The position numbers and the translations under genes were made by a program. The notes under the pieces are model-generated. The model was not told where the DNA came from, ran no database searches, and saw only the letters and a program-made list of their open reading frames with translations. A DNA stretch of 64,000 bases from assembly GCF_034119845.1 (NCBI RefSeq), contig NZ_CP139420.1:2661001-2725000 (forward strand), in the 5' to 3' direction. Shown piece by piece: positions 9,868 to 18,787 of this stretch. Source of the DNA: Flavobacterium sp. NG2 (GTDB lineage: Bacteria > Bacteroidota > Bacteroidia > Flavobacteriales > Flavobacteriaceae). The stretch's first letter is position 1. The number at the start of each line of letters is the position of its first letter.

Positions 9868-10338
9868 ATGAAGTATTTACTACTGCTTTTTTCATTTTCA
9901 TTTTACGGACAAGTATTGCATCATCAAATGCTTTCTTCTCAAGGTGTGACCAAGAAATTATCTAATGGTCTTACTATAAGTCAGACCATCGGTCAGCAAA
10001 GTGTCATAGGTAATTCAAACAATGATTTTGTTGTTATGCAAGGATTTCAGCAAAACCTTTGGGGGCATTATATAGCTTCTAATGTTAAAACTGAAATTAT
10101 TGTGAGAACCTATCCTAATCCATTTACAGATTTTGTTCATTTTCAATTTTCAAAAAACATTAATAGTGATATTTCTGTTTACTTTTTCAATATAAGTGGT
10201 CATTTGGTACATCAATATAAAAGTACACTAAATGGTACTATTGTAACTATTGATTTATCTAAAGTACCAAGCTCAGAATATTTAGTCCAAATTAGAACCG
10301 CTGAAATTACTTATTATACTAAAATTATTAAAATATGA
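9868..10338 (+). CDS. Small secreted protein with type IX secretion (T9SS type A) sorting domain
   Basis: 156 residues. A short signal sequence (LLLLFSFSFYGQ, cleavage near residue 14) is followed by a 60-residue segment (SNGLTISQTIGQQSVIG) often found in front of T9SS domains. From about residue 82 the C-terminal domain shows the classic T9SS type A pattern: TYPNPFTDFVHFQF, then ISVYFFNISGHLVHQ, and a last strand YLVQIRTAEITYYTKIIKI. The protein is therefore expected to be exported through the outer membrane by the gliding/Por machinery. It has almost no cargo domain. It overlaps the next gene by 4 bp (ATGA), so it is in an operon with the barrel and fibre genes. Confidence 0.85.
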   Translation: MKYLLLLFSFSFYGQVLHHQMLSSQGVTKKLSNGLTISQTIGQQSVIGNSNNDFVVMQGFQQNLWGHYIASNVKTEIIVRTYPNPFTDFVHFQFSKNINSDISVYFFNISGHLVHQYKSTLNGTIVTIDLSKVPSSEYLVQIRTAEITYYTKIIKI

Positions 10339-10964
10339 TAAAAAGCTACTTAATGCTTATTTTACTTCTTGTAACTGTAAATATTTTTTCTCAGGAAATA
10401 TATTTTACTTCAGGTAAAAACTATACAAAGTACATTTATAAAGACGCAAATCTTCAGGTAAATTCTAATTTACAGAGCGGAACAGGCAATTTTTATGAAG
10501 CGGGATATACAAATGCATCAACTTCAAAAAGGATGTTATATTCATTTGGGCTTTCCTTGAATGAATACAATGCAGTAGGAGGGAATACAACCAATTCTTA
10601 TCGTTGGGATACTCAGTATCTTGGGGTGCATGGTGGTTTATCGTTTAAATTCTTTACTATTCAATCAAACCAAAAAAATGATATTGATTTCTTGGTAAAA
10701 ACAGGTTTGAATGCGGCTACTATCATTTATGGAAAACAACAGGTGAATGGTATTTATTATGATTTAATGAATCAAAAAGAATTTTCAGGAATTATATTAG
10801 AGTCCTCTCTCGGGTTAACAGTAAGATATGGAATTCCGTCTTTCGGCGGATTAAGTATTGGATATGATTTTTGTCAAAGTTTAAATCTTACCAATTCCTC
10901 AAAGGAAAAATTATCATTCAACACAAATCAATTAGAATTAGGAATTCATTTCAATATTAATTAA
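10335..10964 (+). CDS. Putative outer-membrane beta-barrel protein, unknown function
   Basis: 209 residues with a signal peptide (LMLILLLVTVNIFSQ, cleavage near residue 20). It then shows amphipathic beta strands (YLGVHGGLSFKFFTIQS; LESSLGLTVRYGI; LSIGYDF) and ends with LELGIHFNIN. Strand pattern and size fit an 8- to 10-stranded outer-membrane barrel of the OmpW/PorT-like type. I do not recognise a named family. It overlaps the sorting-domain gene by 4 bp and is 7 bp before the fibre gene, so it may anchor or help to export that protein (inference). Confidence 0.6.
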   Translation: MIKSYLMLILLLVTVNIFSQEIYFTSGKNYTKYIYKDANLQVNSNLQSGTGNFYEAGYTNASTSKRMLYSFGLSLNEYNAVGGNTTNSYRWDTQYLGVHGGLSFKFFTIQSNQKNDIDFLVKTGLNAATIIYGKQQVNGIYYDLMNQKEFSGIILESSLGLTVRYGIPSFGGLSIGYDFCQSLNLTNSSKEKLSFNTNQLELGIHFNIN

Positions 10965-10971
10965 TCACGAT

Positions 10972-13900
10972 ATGAAAAAAATAATTATACTTTTTATACT
11001 TTTTGTAGCAACTCAGACTTTTGCTCAAAACAATGGTATTACTTATCAAGCCATTATTTTAAATACTAAAGGAGAACAGTTGCCAGGAGTAAACAACACA
11101 AATAGTCCTCTTGTTAATAAGGATATTTGTATGGTATTTAAGTTTATTGATGAATTTTCGAATGTAGAATATCAAGAAATAGTACAAACGAAAACGGATC
11201 AATTTGGAATGGTCAATTTGATTATTGGTTCGGGTACTCAAACAGCTGGATATTCGACTTCATTTAACGATATTGTGTGGAGTTCTTTAAAGAAAAGTTT
11301 GATTGTTGGTGTTAATACCGAAGGAAATTGTTCAACTTATACTGAGATTAGTAATCAAGATTTTAGTTATGTACCAATGGCTTTTTCAGCTATAAATGCC
11401 GAGAATGTTACTGGAGTGGTTGCAATCGAAAATGGAGGGACAAATGCGATTACTTTATCGGGGGCTAGGACTAATTTGCAAATAAATAATGTAGATAACA
11501 CAAGTGATTTAAATAAACCTATTAGTGCAGCAACACAATCTGCTTTAAATTTAAAAGAAAATATAGTCAATAAAAGTACAGATGTAACCACTGACGGTTC
11601 TTCAGATAGTAAATACCCAACCGTAAAATCGGTAAAAACCTATGTTGATGCTAGTGCAACGACAAGTTCAACGGCCTTAGCAACTGAAGTTACTAGAGCA
11701 ACTACAGCCGAAACAGCAAACGCTACTGCAATCGCCACAGAAACTACAAATCGTACTGCTGCAGATGTTACTTTGGCAACAAACTTAACAACAGAAGTGA
11801 CCAGAGCAACTACAGCTGAAGTAGCAAACGCTACCGCAATCGCCACAGAAACTACAAATCGTACAGCGGCTGATGTAACTTTGACAACTAATTTAACAGC
11901 AGAAGTAACCAATAGAACTAATGCCGATTTATTAAAAGAAGATCTAGCCAATAAAAGTACTAATGTAACTGCTGACGGTTCTTCAGATACTAAATACCCA
12001 ACCGTAAAATCGGTGAAAACCTATGTTGATGCAAGTTCAACGACAAACGCATCAGCTTTAACGGCAGAGATTTCAAGAGCAACCACAGCAGAATCTGCAA
12101 ACGCTACAGCAATTGCCGCAGAAACTACGAATCGTATTTCTGGAGATGCAACTTTAGCAACTAACTTGGCTACAGAAGTTTCAAGAGCTACCACAGCTGA
12201 AGCAACAAACGCTACCGCAATTGCCACAGAAACTACGAATCGTACAGCTGCAGATGCAACTTTGACAACTAATTTAGCAGCCGAAGTAACCAACAGAACC
12301 AATGCCGATTTATTAAAAGAAGATTTAGTGAATAAAAGTACTAATGTAGCCACAGACGGTTCTTCAGATACTAAATACCCATCAGTAAAATCGGTGAAAA
12401 CTTATGTTGATGCTAGTGCAGCGACAAGTTCGACAGCCTTAGCAGCCGAAGTTTTAAGAGCTACCTCAGCTGAAGCAACAAACGCTACTGCAATTGCCAC
12501 TGAAACGACGAATCGTACAGCGGCTAATGCAGCTTTGACAACAAACTTAGCAGCCGAAGTAACCAGAGCAACTTCAGCTGAAACAGTAAACGCTACTGCA
12601 ATCGCCACAGAAACTACAAATCGTACTGCTGCAGATGTAACTTTGGCAACTAATTTAGCTACTGAAGTTACTAACAGAACCAATGCAGATTTATTAAAAG
12701 AAGATCTTGCCAATAAAAGTACTGATGTAACCACTGATGGAGCTTCTGATACTAAATACCCAACCGTAAAATCAGTAAAAACCTATGTTGATGCTAGTGC
12801 AACGACAAGTTCAACGGCCTTAGCAGCCGAAGTTTCAAGAGCTACAACTGCCGAAACAACAAACGCTACTGCAATCGCCACAGAAACAACGAATCGTATA
12901 GCGGCTGATGCAACTTTGACAACAAATTTAACAGCCGAAGTAACCAATAGAGCTAATGCAGATTTATTAAAAGAAGATCTAGCCAATAAAAGTACTAATG
13001 TAACTGCTGACGGTTCTTCAGATACCAAGTACCCAACAGTAAAATCGGTTAAAACTTATGTTGACGCTACTGCAACGACAAGTTCGACAGCCTTAGCAGC
13101 CGAAGTTACGAGAGCTACTACTGCCGAAACAACAAACGCTACTGCAATCGCCACAGAAACTACGAATCGTATTTCTGGAGATGCAACTTTAGCAACTAAC
13201 TTGGCTACAGAAGTTTCAACTGCGAGATCAGCTGAAGCAACAAACGCTACCGCAATCGCCACAGAAACAACGAATCGTACAGCTGCAGATGTAACTTTAG
13301 CAACAAACTTAGCAGATGAAGTTACCAATAGAACAAATGCAGATTTATTAAAAGAAGATTTAGCGAATAAAAGTACTAATGTAACCACAGACGGAGCCTC
13401 AGATACTAAATACCCAACCGTAAAATCAGTAAAAACCTATGTTGATGCTAGTGCAACGACAAGTTCAACGGCCTTAGCAGCCGAAGTTTCAAGAGCTACA
13501 ACTGCCGAAACAACAAACGCTACTGCAATCGCCACAGAAACAACGAATCGTATAGCGGCTGATGCAACTTTGACAACAAATTTAACAGCCGAAGTAACCA
13601 ATAGAGCTATTGCAGATTTATTAAAAGAAGATCTAGCCAATAAAAGTACTAATGTAACTGCTGACGGTTCTTCAGATGTTAAATACCCAACCGTAAAATC
13701 AGTAAAAACTTATGTTGACGCTACTGCAACGACAAGTTCGACAGCCTTAGCAGCCGAAGTTACGAGAGCTACAACTGCCGAAACAACAAACGCTACCGCT
13801 ATTGCCACTGAAACGACGAATCGTACAGCGGCTGATGCAACTCTGACAACTAATTTAGCTGCAGAAGCTTCAACTGCAAGAGCAGCCGAAGCAGCAAACG

Positions 13901-16900
13901 CTACCGCAATCGCCACTGAAACGACGAATCGTACTGCAGCAGATGCAACCTTGGCAACAAACTTAGCAACAGAAGTAACTAACAGAACCAATGCAGATTT
14001 ATTAAAAGAAGATCTAGCGAATAAAAGTATTGATGTAGCTACAGACGGAACTTCAGATTCAAAATACCCAACCGTAAAATCGGTAAAAACTTATGTTGAC
14101 GCTACTGCAACGACAAGTTCGACGGCCTTAGCAGCTGAAGTAACCAGAGCAACTACAGCTGAAACAGTAAACGCTACTGCAATCGCCACTGAAACGACGA
14201 ATCGTACAGCGGCTGATGCAACTTTGACAACAAACTTAACAGCCGAAGTGACTAGAGCAACTACAGCTGAAGCAGCAAACGCTACTGCAATCGCCACAGA
14301 AACTACAAATCGTACTGCTGCAGATGCAACCTTGGCAACAAACTTAGCAACAGAAGTAACCAACAGAACCAATGCAGATTTATTAAAAGAAGATTTAGCC
14401 AATAAAAGTACTGATGTAACCACAGACGGTTCTTCAGATGTTAAATACCCAACCGTAAAATCGGTGAAAACTTATGTTGACGCTAGTTCATCAACTAGTT
14501 CAACAGCATTAGCTTCCGAAATTACAAGAGCTACCGCAGCAGAAACAGCAAACGCTACTGCAATCACCACAGAAACTACAAATCGTACTGCTGCAGATAC
14601 AACCTTGGCAACAAACTTAGCAACAGAAGTAACCAACAGAACCAATGCAGATTTATTAAAAGAAGATTTAGCCAATAAAAGTACTGATGTAACCACAGAC
14701 GGTTCTTCAGATGTTAAATACCCAACCGTAAAATCGGTGAAAACTTATGTTGACGCTAGTTCATCAACTAGTTCAACAGCATTAGCTTCCGAAATTACAA
14801 GAGCTACCGCAGCAGAAACAGCAAACGCTACTGCAATCACCACAGAAACTACAAATCGTACTGCTGCAGATGCAACCTTGGCAACAAACTTAGCAGCAGA
14901 AGTAACCAACAGAACCAATGCAGATTTATTAAAAGAAGATCTAGTTAATAAAAGTACTAATGTAGCCACAGACGGTTCTTCAGATACTAAATATCCAACC
15001 GTAAAATCGGTGAAAACTTATGTTGATGCTAGCGCAACGACAAGTTCGGCAGCCTTAGCAGCTGAAGTTACTAGAGCTACTACTGCCGAAACAACAAATG
15101 CAACCGCAATTGCTACAGAAACTACAAATCGTACAGCGGCTGATGCAACTTTGACAACAAACTTAGCAGCCGAAGTGACTAGAGCAACTACAGCTGAAGC
15201 AGCAATCGCTACCGCAATCGCCATAGAAACTACGAATCGTACAGCTGCAGATGCAACTTTGACAACTAATTTAACAGCAGAAGTAACCAACAGAACCAAT
15301 GCAGATTTATTAAAAGAAGATCTAGTTAATAAAAGTACTAATGTAACCACAGACGGAGCCTCTGATACTAAGTACCCAAGCGTAAAATCGGTAAAAACTT
15401 ATGTTGACGCAAGTACAACGACAAGTTCGACAGCCCTAGCAGCTGAAGTTTCAAGAGCTACAACTGCCGAAACAGCAAACGCTACTGCAATCGCCACAGA
15501 AACTACAAATCGTACTGCTGCAGATGCAACCTTGGCAACAAACTTAGCAACAGAAGTAACCAACAGAACCAATGCAGATTTATTAAAAGAAGATTTAGCC
15601 AATAAAAGTAATGATGTAGCCACAGACGGTTCTTCAGATGTAAAATACCCAACCGTAAAATCGGTGAAAACTTATGTTGATGCAAGTGCAACGACAAGTT
15701 CGACAGCCCTAGCAGCCGAAGTTACTAGAGCAACTACAGCCGAAACAACAAACGCTACCGCAATCGCCACAGAAACTACGAATCGTACAGCAGCTGATGC
15801 AACTTTGACAACTAATTTAGCAGCCGAAGTTACCAATAGAACCAATGCAGATTTATTAAAAGAAGATCTAGCGAATAAAAGTAATGATGTAGCCACAGAC
15901 GGTTCTTCAGATGTAAAATACCCAACCGTAAAATCGGTGAAAACTTATGTTGATGCTAGCGCAACGACAAGTTCGGCAGCCTTAGCAGCCGAAGTTACTA
16001 GAGCTACATCTGCCGAAACAACAAACGCTACCGCAATTGCCACTGAAACGACGAATCGTACAGCGGCTGATGTAACTTTGACAACTAATTTAACAGCCGA
16101 AGTAACCAATAGAACTAATGCCGATTTATTAAAAGAAGATCTAACGAATAAAAGTACTAATGTAACCACAGACGGTTCTTCAGATGTTAAATACCCAACC
16201 GTAAAATCGGTGAAAACTTATGTTGACGCAAGTGCAACGACAAGTTCGACAGCCCTAGCAGCTGAAGTTACTAGAGCTACTACTGCCGAAACAACAAATG
16301 CAACCGCAATTACCACAGAAGCTACGAATCGTACAGCGGCTGATGCAACTTTGACAACTAATTTAGCAGCCGAAGTAACCAATAGAACCAATGCAGATTT
16401 ATTAAAAGAAGATCTAGCGAATAAAAGTACTAATGTAGCCACAGACGGTTCTTCAGATGTAAAATACCCAACCGTAAAATCGGTGAAAACTTATGTTGAC
16501 GCAAGTGCAACGACAAGTTCGACAGCCCTAGCAGCCGAAGTTACTAGAGCTACAACTGCCGAAACAACAAACGCTACCGCTATTGCCACTGAAACGACGA
16601 ATCGTACAGCGGCTGATGCAACTCTGACAATTAATTTAGCTGCAGAAGCTTCAACTGCAAGAGCAGCCGAAGCAGCAAACGTTACCGCAATTGCCACAGA
16701 AACTACAAATCGTACTGCTGCAGATGTAACTTTGGCAACAAACTTAGCAACAGAAGTAACTAATAGAACCAATGCAGATTTATTAAAAGAAGATCTTGCT
16801 AATAAAAGCACTGACGTTACAACAGACGGAAGTTCAGATACCAAGTACCCAACCGTAAAATCAGTAAAAACTTATGTTGACGCTACTGCAACGACAAGTT

Positions 16901-18738
16901 CGACAGCCTTAACAGCCGAAGTTAACAGAGCTACCGCTGCAGAGTTAAATTTATTACCACTTTCAGGAGGGACTTTGACAGGAACTTTAACTGGGACAGA
17001 TGGAATATTTAGCGGAAAATTAGCATTAGGAAAAACAACTGCTGATGAAACTTTGGATGTAGTTGGAAACGTTAAGTCAACGGGTAATGTCACTGCAGCT
17101 TCCTATATCAAATCGGGTGGAACCTCATCACAGTTTTTGAAAGCTGACGGAAGTATTGATAGCAATACTTATATTACAAGTAGTGGAAATGCAACAAATG
17201 TAACTGGAGTTGTAGCTGTTGACAATGGAGGAACAGGGACTACTTCAATAACAGGAATTTTGAAAGGAAATGGTACAAGTGCTATAACAACTGCAGTGTC
17301 TGGAACAGATTATTTAGCTCCAGCTACTATTATCCCTGGATATCGAGTTACACTTGGAAGTAACGCAGGATTGAATACAACAGGTGGGTATAGTGTTTCA
17401 ATTGGACGAAATGCGAATCAAAATTGGGTTGGTAATTATAACACCGCTGTAGGTTCATTTGCTTTAGAAACAATAACAACAGGTAGTTATAATCAAGCAT
17501 TTGGAGATTTTGCTTTACAAAACAGAACATCGGGTTCATATGCTACTGCCATTGGAGCCTACACATTACAAAATTTAACTACTGGTACGTTAAATACAGC
17601 TTTAGGAACTTTTGCAGGAACTTTAATTACAACTGGTACACAAAATACATTTATTGGACATGGTACTAATCCAAGTACGGATAATGGTATCAACCAAACT
17701 GTAATTGGTTATAATGCAGTAGGTGCTGGAAATAATTCAGTACAATTAGGTAATACAAGTGTTATTAACGTGAAAACTAGTGGTACTATTACAGCTGGTT
17801 CTGTAACCTATCCCAATGTAGATGGTTCTACAAATCAAGTTTTAACAACTAATGGTTCTGGAATTTTATCATGGGCAACTCCATCTACTACTGCTACTGC
17901 TTATAGTGGTGTATTGCCAATTGCTAATGGAGGTACAGGTTCATCAACTAAAACCTTTGTTGATTTATCAACTACTCAAACTATTGCTGGTACTAAAACT
18001 TTTAGTTCTGATCTAACTGTAAATGGAATAGTTGTGGGTAGAGGTAATTTTAATGAAAATTCGAATACGGCAATTGGACTAGGTGCATTAGGAAGTAATG
18101 CTGGTTATGCAAATACTGGAATTGGAAGAGGGGCATTATCTTCTAATGTTAGTAGTGGAGGAAATACAGCTTTAGGATATATAGCGTTAGCCAACAATGT
18201 TTCTGGTAATGATAATGTTGGGATTGGAAATCAATCATTGGCTACTAATATTTCTGGTTCAAAAAATACAGCTATAGGTAAAAATGCGGATGTATCTTCA
18301 GATGGAATTTCAAATTCGGTGGCTATTGGAGCAAATGCCAAAGTTACAGCGTCTAATACTATTCAATTGGGTTCTGATGGTAGTGGAGGACAAACTGCAA
18401 TTGCATTTGTAAAAACCAGTGGTGCTATAACAGCAGCTTCATACATAAAATCGGGAGGAACTTCGTCACAATACCTAATGGCAGATGGAAGTGTTTCTAC
18501 TGGAACAGCACCTGTTCGTGAAGTTGCTGATGAATTTTCAGCTACTGCATCTCAGACTAGTTTTACATTAACTCAAGCTCCATCAATTAATAGTAAAGTA
18601 AAAATGTACGTGAATGGAATAAGAATCAGTAATTCAGCTTATAGTGTAAGTGGCACAACGTTGACATATATACCAGCTAATAATGGTTCCTATTCTCTGT
18701 CCGTAAGCGATCGAATTCAATTTGATTATTTTTATTAA
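10972..18738 (+). CDS. Giant repeat-rich surface fibre protein (2588 residues), adhesin-like
   Basis: A signal peptide (LFVATQTFAQ, cleavage near residue 19) precedes a globular N-terminal part to about residue 190. Then comes a long stalk (about residues 200-1986) built from Ala/Thr-rich repeats. The block motif KYPTVKSVKTYVDA occurs 17 times, spaced either 273 bp (91 residues) or 381 bp (127 residues). The difference is one extra 36-residue helical unit of the type EVTRATTAET-NATAIATETT. Residues from about 1995 carry LPLSGGTLTGTL and SYIKSGGTSSQFLKADGS, as in phage tail fibres. They also carry two groups of YadA-head-like repeats (NTAVGSFAL, NTALGTFAG, NTAIGKNA). The end (REVADEFSATASQTSFTL...IQFDYFY) is a small beta domain. 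No T9SS sorting domain is present. It is probably a trimeric surface fibre (inference). Confidence 0.8.
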   Translation: MKKIIILFILFVATQTFAQNNGITYQAIILNTKGEQLPGVNNTNSPLVNKDICMVFKFIDEFSNVEYQEIVQTKTDQFGMVNLIIGSGTQTAGYSTSFNDIVWSSLKKSLIVGVNTEGNCSTYTEISNQDFSYVPMAFSAINAENVTGVVAIENGGTNAITLSGARTNLQINNVDNTSDLNKPISAATQSALNLKENIVNKSTDVTTDGSSDSKYPTVKSVKTYVDASATTSSTALATEVTRATTAETANATAIATETTNRTAADVTLATNLTTEVTRATTAEVANATAIATETTNRTAADVTLTTNLTAEVTNRTNADLLKEDLANKSTNVTADGSSDTKYPTVKSVKTYVDASSTTNASALTAEISRATTAESANATAIAAETTNRISGDATLATNLATEVSRATTAEATNATAIATETTNRTAADATLTTNLAAEVTNRTNADLLKEDLVNKSTNVATDGSSDTKYPSVKSVKTYVDASAATSSTALAAEVLRATSAEATNATAIATETTNRTAANAALTTNLAAEVTRATSAETVNATAIATETTNRTAADVTLATNLATEVTNRTNADLLKEDLANKSTDVTTDGASDTKYPTVKSVKTYVDASATTSSTALAAEVSRATTAETTNATAIATETTNRIAADATLTTNLTAEVTNRANADLLKEDLANKSTNVTADGSSDTKYPTVKSVKTYVDATATTSSTALAAEVTRATTAETTNATAIATETTNRISGDATLATNLATEVSTARSAEATNATAIATETTNRTAADVTLATNLADEVTNRTNADLLKEDLANKSTNVTTDGASDTKYPTVKSVKTYVDASATTSSTALAAEVSRATTAETTNATAIATETTNRIAADATLTTNLTAEVTNRAIADLLKEDLANKSTNVTADGSSDVKYPTVKSVKTYVDATATTSSTALAAEVTRATTAETTNATAIATETTNRTAADATLTTNLAAEASTARAAEAANATAIATETTNRTAADATLATNLATEVTNRTNADLLKEDLANKSIDVATDGTSDSKYPTVKSVKTYVDATATTSSTALAAEVTRATTAETVNATAIATETTNRTAADATLTTNLTAEVTRATTAEAANATAIATETTNRTAADATLATNLATEVTNRTNADLLKEDLANKSTDVTTDGSSDVKYPTVKSVKTYVDASSSTSSTALASEITRATAAETANATAITTETTNRTAADTTLATNLATEVTNRTNADLLKEDLANKSTDVTTDGSSDVKYPTVKSVKTYVDASSSTSSTALASEITRATAAETANATAITTETTNRTAADATLATNLAAEVTNRTNADLLKEDLVNKSTNVATDGSSDTKYPTVKSVKTYVDASATTSSAALAAEVTRATTAETTNATAIATETTNRTAADATLTTNLAAEVTRATTAEAAIATAIAIETTNRTAADATLTTNLTAEVTNRTNADLLKEDLVNKSTNVTTDGASDTKYPSVKSVKTYVDASTTTSSTALAAEVSRATTAETANATAIATETTNRTAADATLATNLATEVTNRTNADLLKEDLANKSNDVATDGSSDVKYPTVKSVKTYVDASATTSSTALAAEVTRATTAETTNATAIATETTNRTAADATLTTNLAAEVTNRTNADLLKEDLANKSNDVATDGSSDVKYPTVKSVKTYVDASATTSSAALAAEVTRATSAETTNATAIATETTNRTAADVTLTTNLTAEVTNRTNADLLKEDLTNKSTNVTTDGSSDVKYPTVKSVKTYVDASATTSSTALAAEVTRATTAETTNATAITTEATNRTAADATLTTNLAAEVTNRTNADLLKEDLANKSTNVATDGSSDVKYPTVKSVKTYVDASATTSSTALAAEVTRATTAETTNATAIATETTNRTAADATLTINLAAEASTARAAEAANVTAIATETTNRTAADVTLATNLATEVTNRTNADLLKEDLANKSTDVTTDGSSDTKYPTVKSVKTYVDATATTSSTALTAEVNRATAAELNLLPLSGGTLTGTLTGTDGIFSGKLALGKTTADETLDVVGNVKSTGNVTAASYIKSGGTSSQFLKADGSIDSNTYITSSGNATNVTGVVAVDNGGTGTTSITGILKGNGTSAITTAVSGTDYLAPATIIPGYRVTLGSNAGLNTTGGYSVSIGRNANQNWVGNYNTAVGSFALETITTGSYNQAFGDFALQNRTSGSYATAIGAYTLQNLTTGTLNTALGTFAGTLITTGTQNTFIGHGTNPSTDNGINQTVIGYNAVGAGNNSVQLGNTSVINVKTSGTITAGSVTYPNVDGSTNQVLTTNGSGILSWATPSTTATAYSGVLPIANGGTGSSTKTFVDLSTTQTIAGTKTFSSDLTVNGIVVGRGNFNENSNTAIGLGALGSNAGYANTGIGRGALSSNVSSGGNTALGYIALANNVSGNDNVGIGNQSLATNISGSKNTAIGKNADVSSDGISNSVAIGANAKVTASNTIQLGSDGSGGQTAIAFVKTSGAITAASYIKSGGTSSQYLMADGSVSTGTAPVREVADEFSATASQTSFTLTQAPSINSKVKMYVNGIRISNSAYSVSGTTLTYIPANNGSYSLSVSDRIQFDYFY
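11571..16930 (+). repeat. Two-level in-frame tandem repeat in the fibre gene (273/381-bp blocks)
   Basis: Seventeen block anchors start at 11640, 12021, 12402, 12783, 13056, 13437, 13710, 14091, 14472, 14745, 15018, 15399, 15672, 15945, 16218, 16491 and 16872. The 16 intervals are eight of 381 and eight of 273 bp; the difference is exactly 108 bp, one inner 36-codon unit. Neighbouring blocks at 14472 and 14745 are almost identical over most of their length, which points to recent duplication or recombination. Confidence 0.95.
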
Positions 18739-18787
18739 GAACAAAAGTATGGTAGAGATGATAAAATTCACTTTAAAAAAAATAGAG

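Noticed and set aside
11571..16930. CRISPR array
   Set aside because: The repeats are long, in frame, without spacers of constant size and lie in one open reading frame; no cas genes are in the window. The 145-bp and 95-bp arrays also lack a repeat-spacer pattern.
11640..17093. Series of minus-strand frames of 67-117 residues under the fibre gene
   Set aside because: They recur with the same period as the sense repeats and result from codon composition of the repeat; no independent start signals are seen.
10972..18738. Prophage tail fibre as part of a prophage
   Set aside because: Some fibre-like motifs are present, but no other phage genes (terminase, capsid, tail) are nearby and the protein has a signal peptide.
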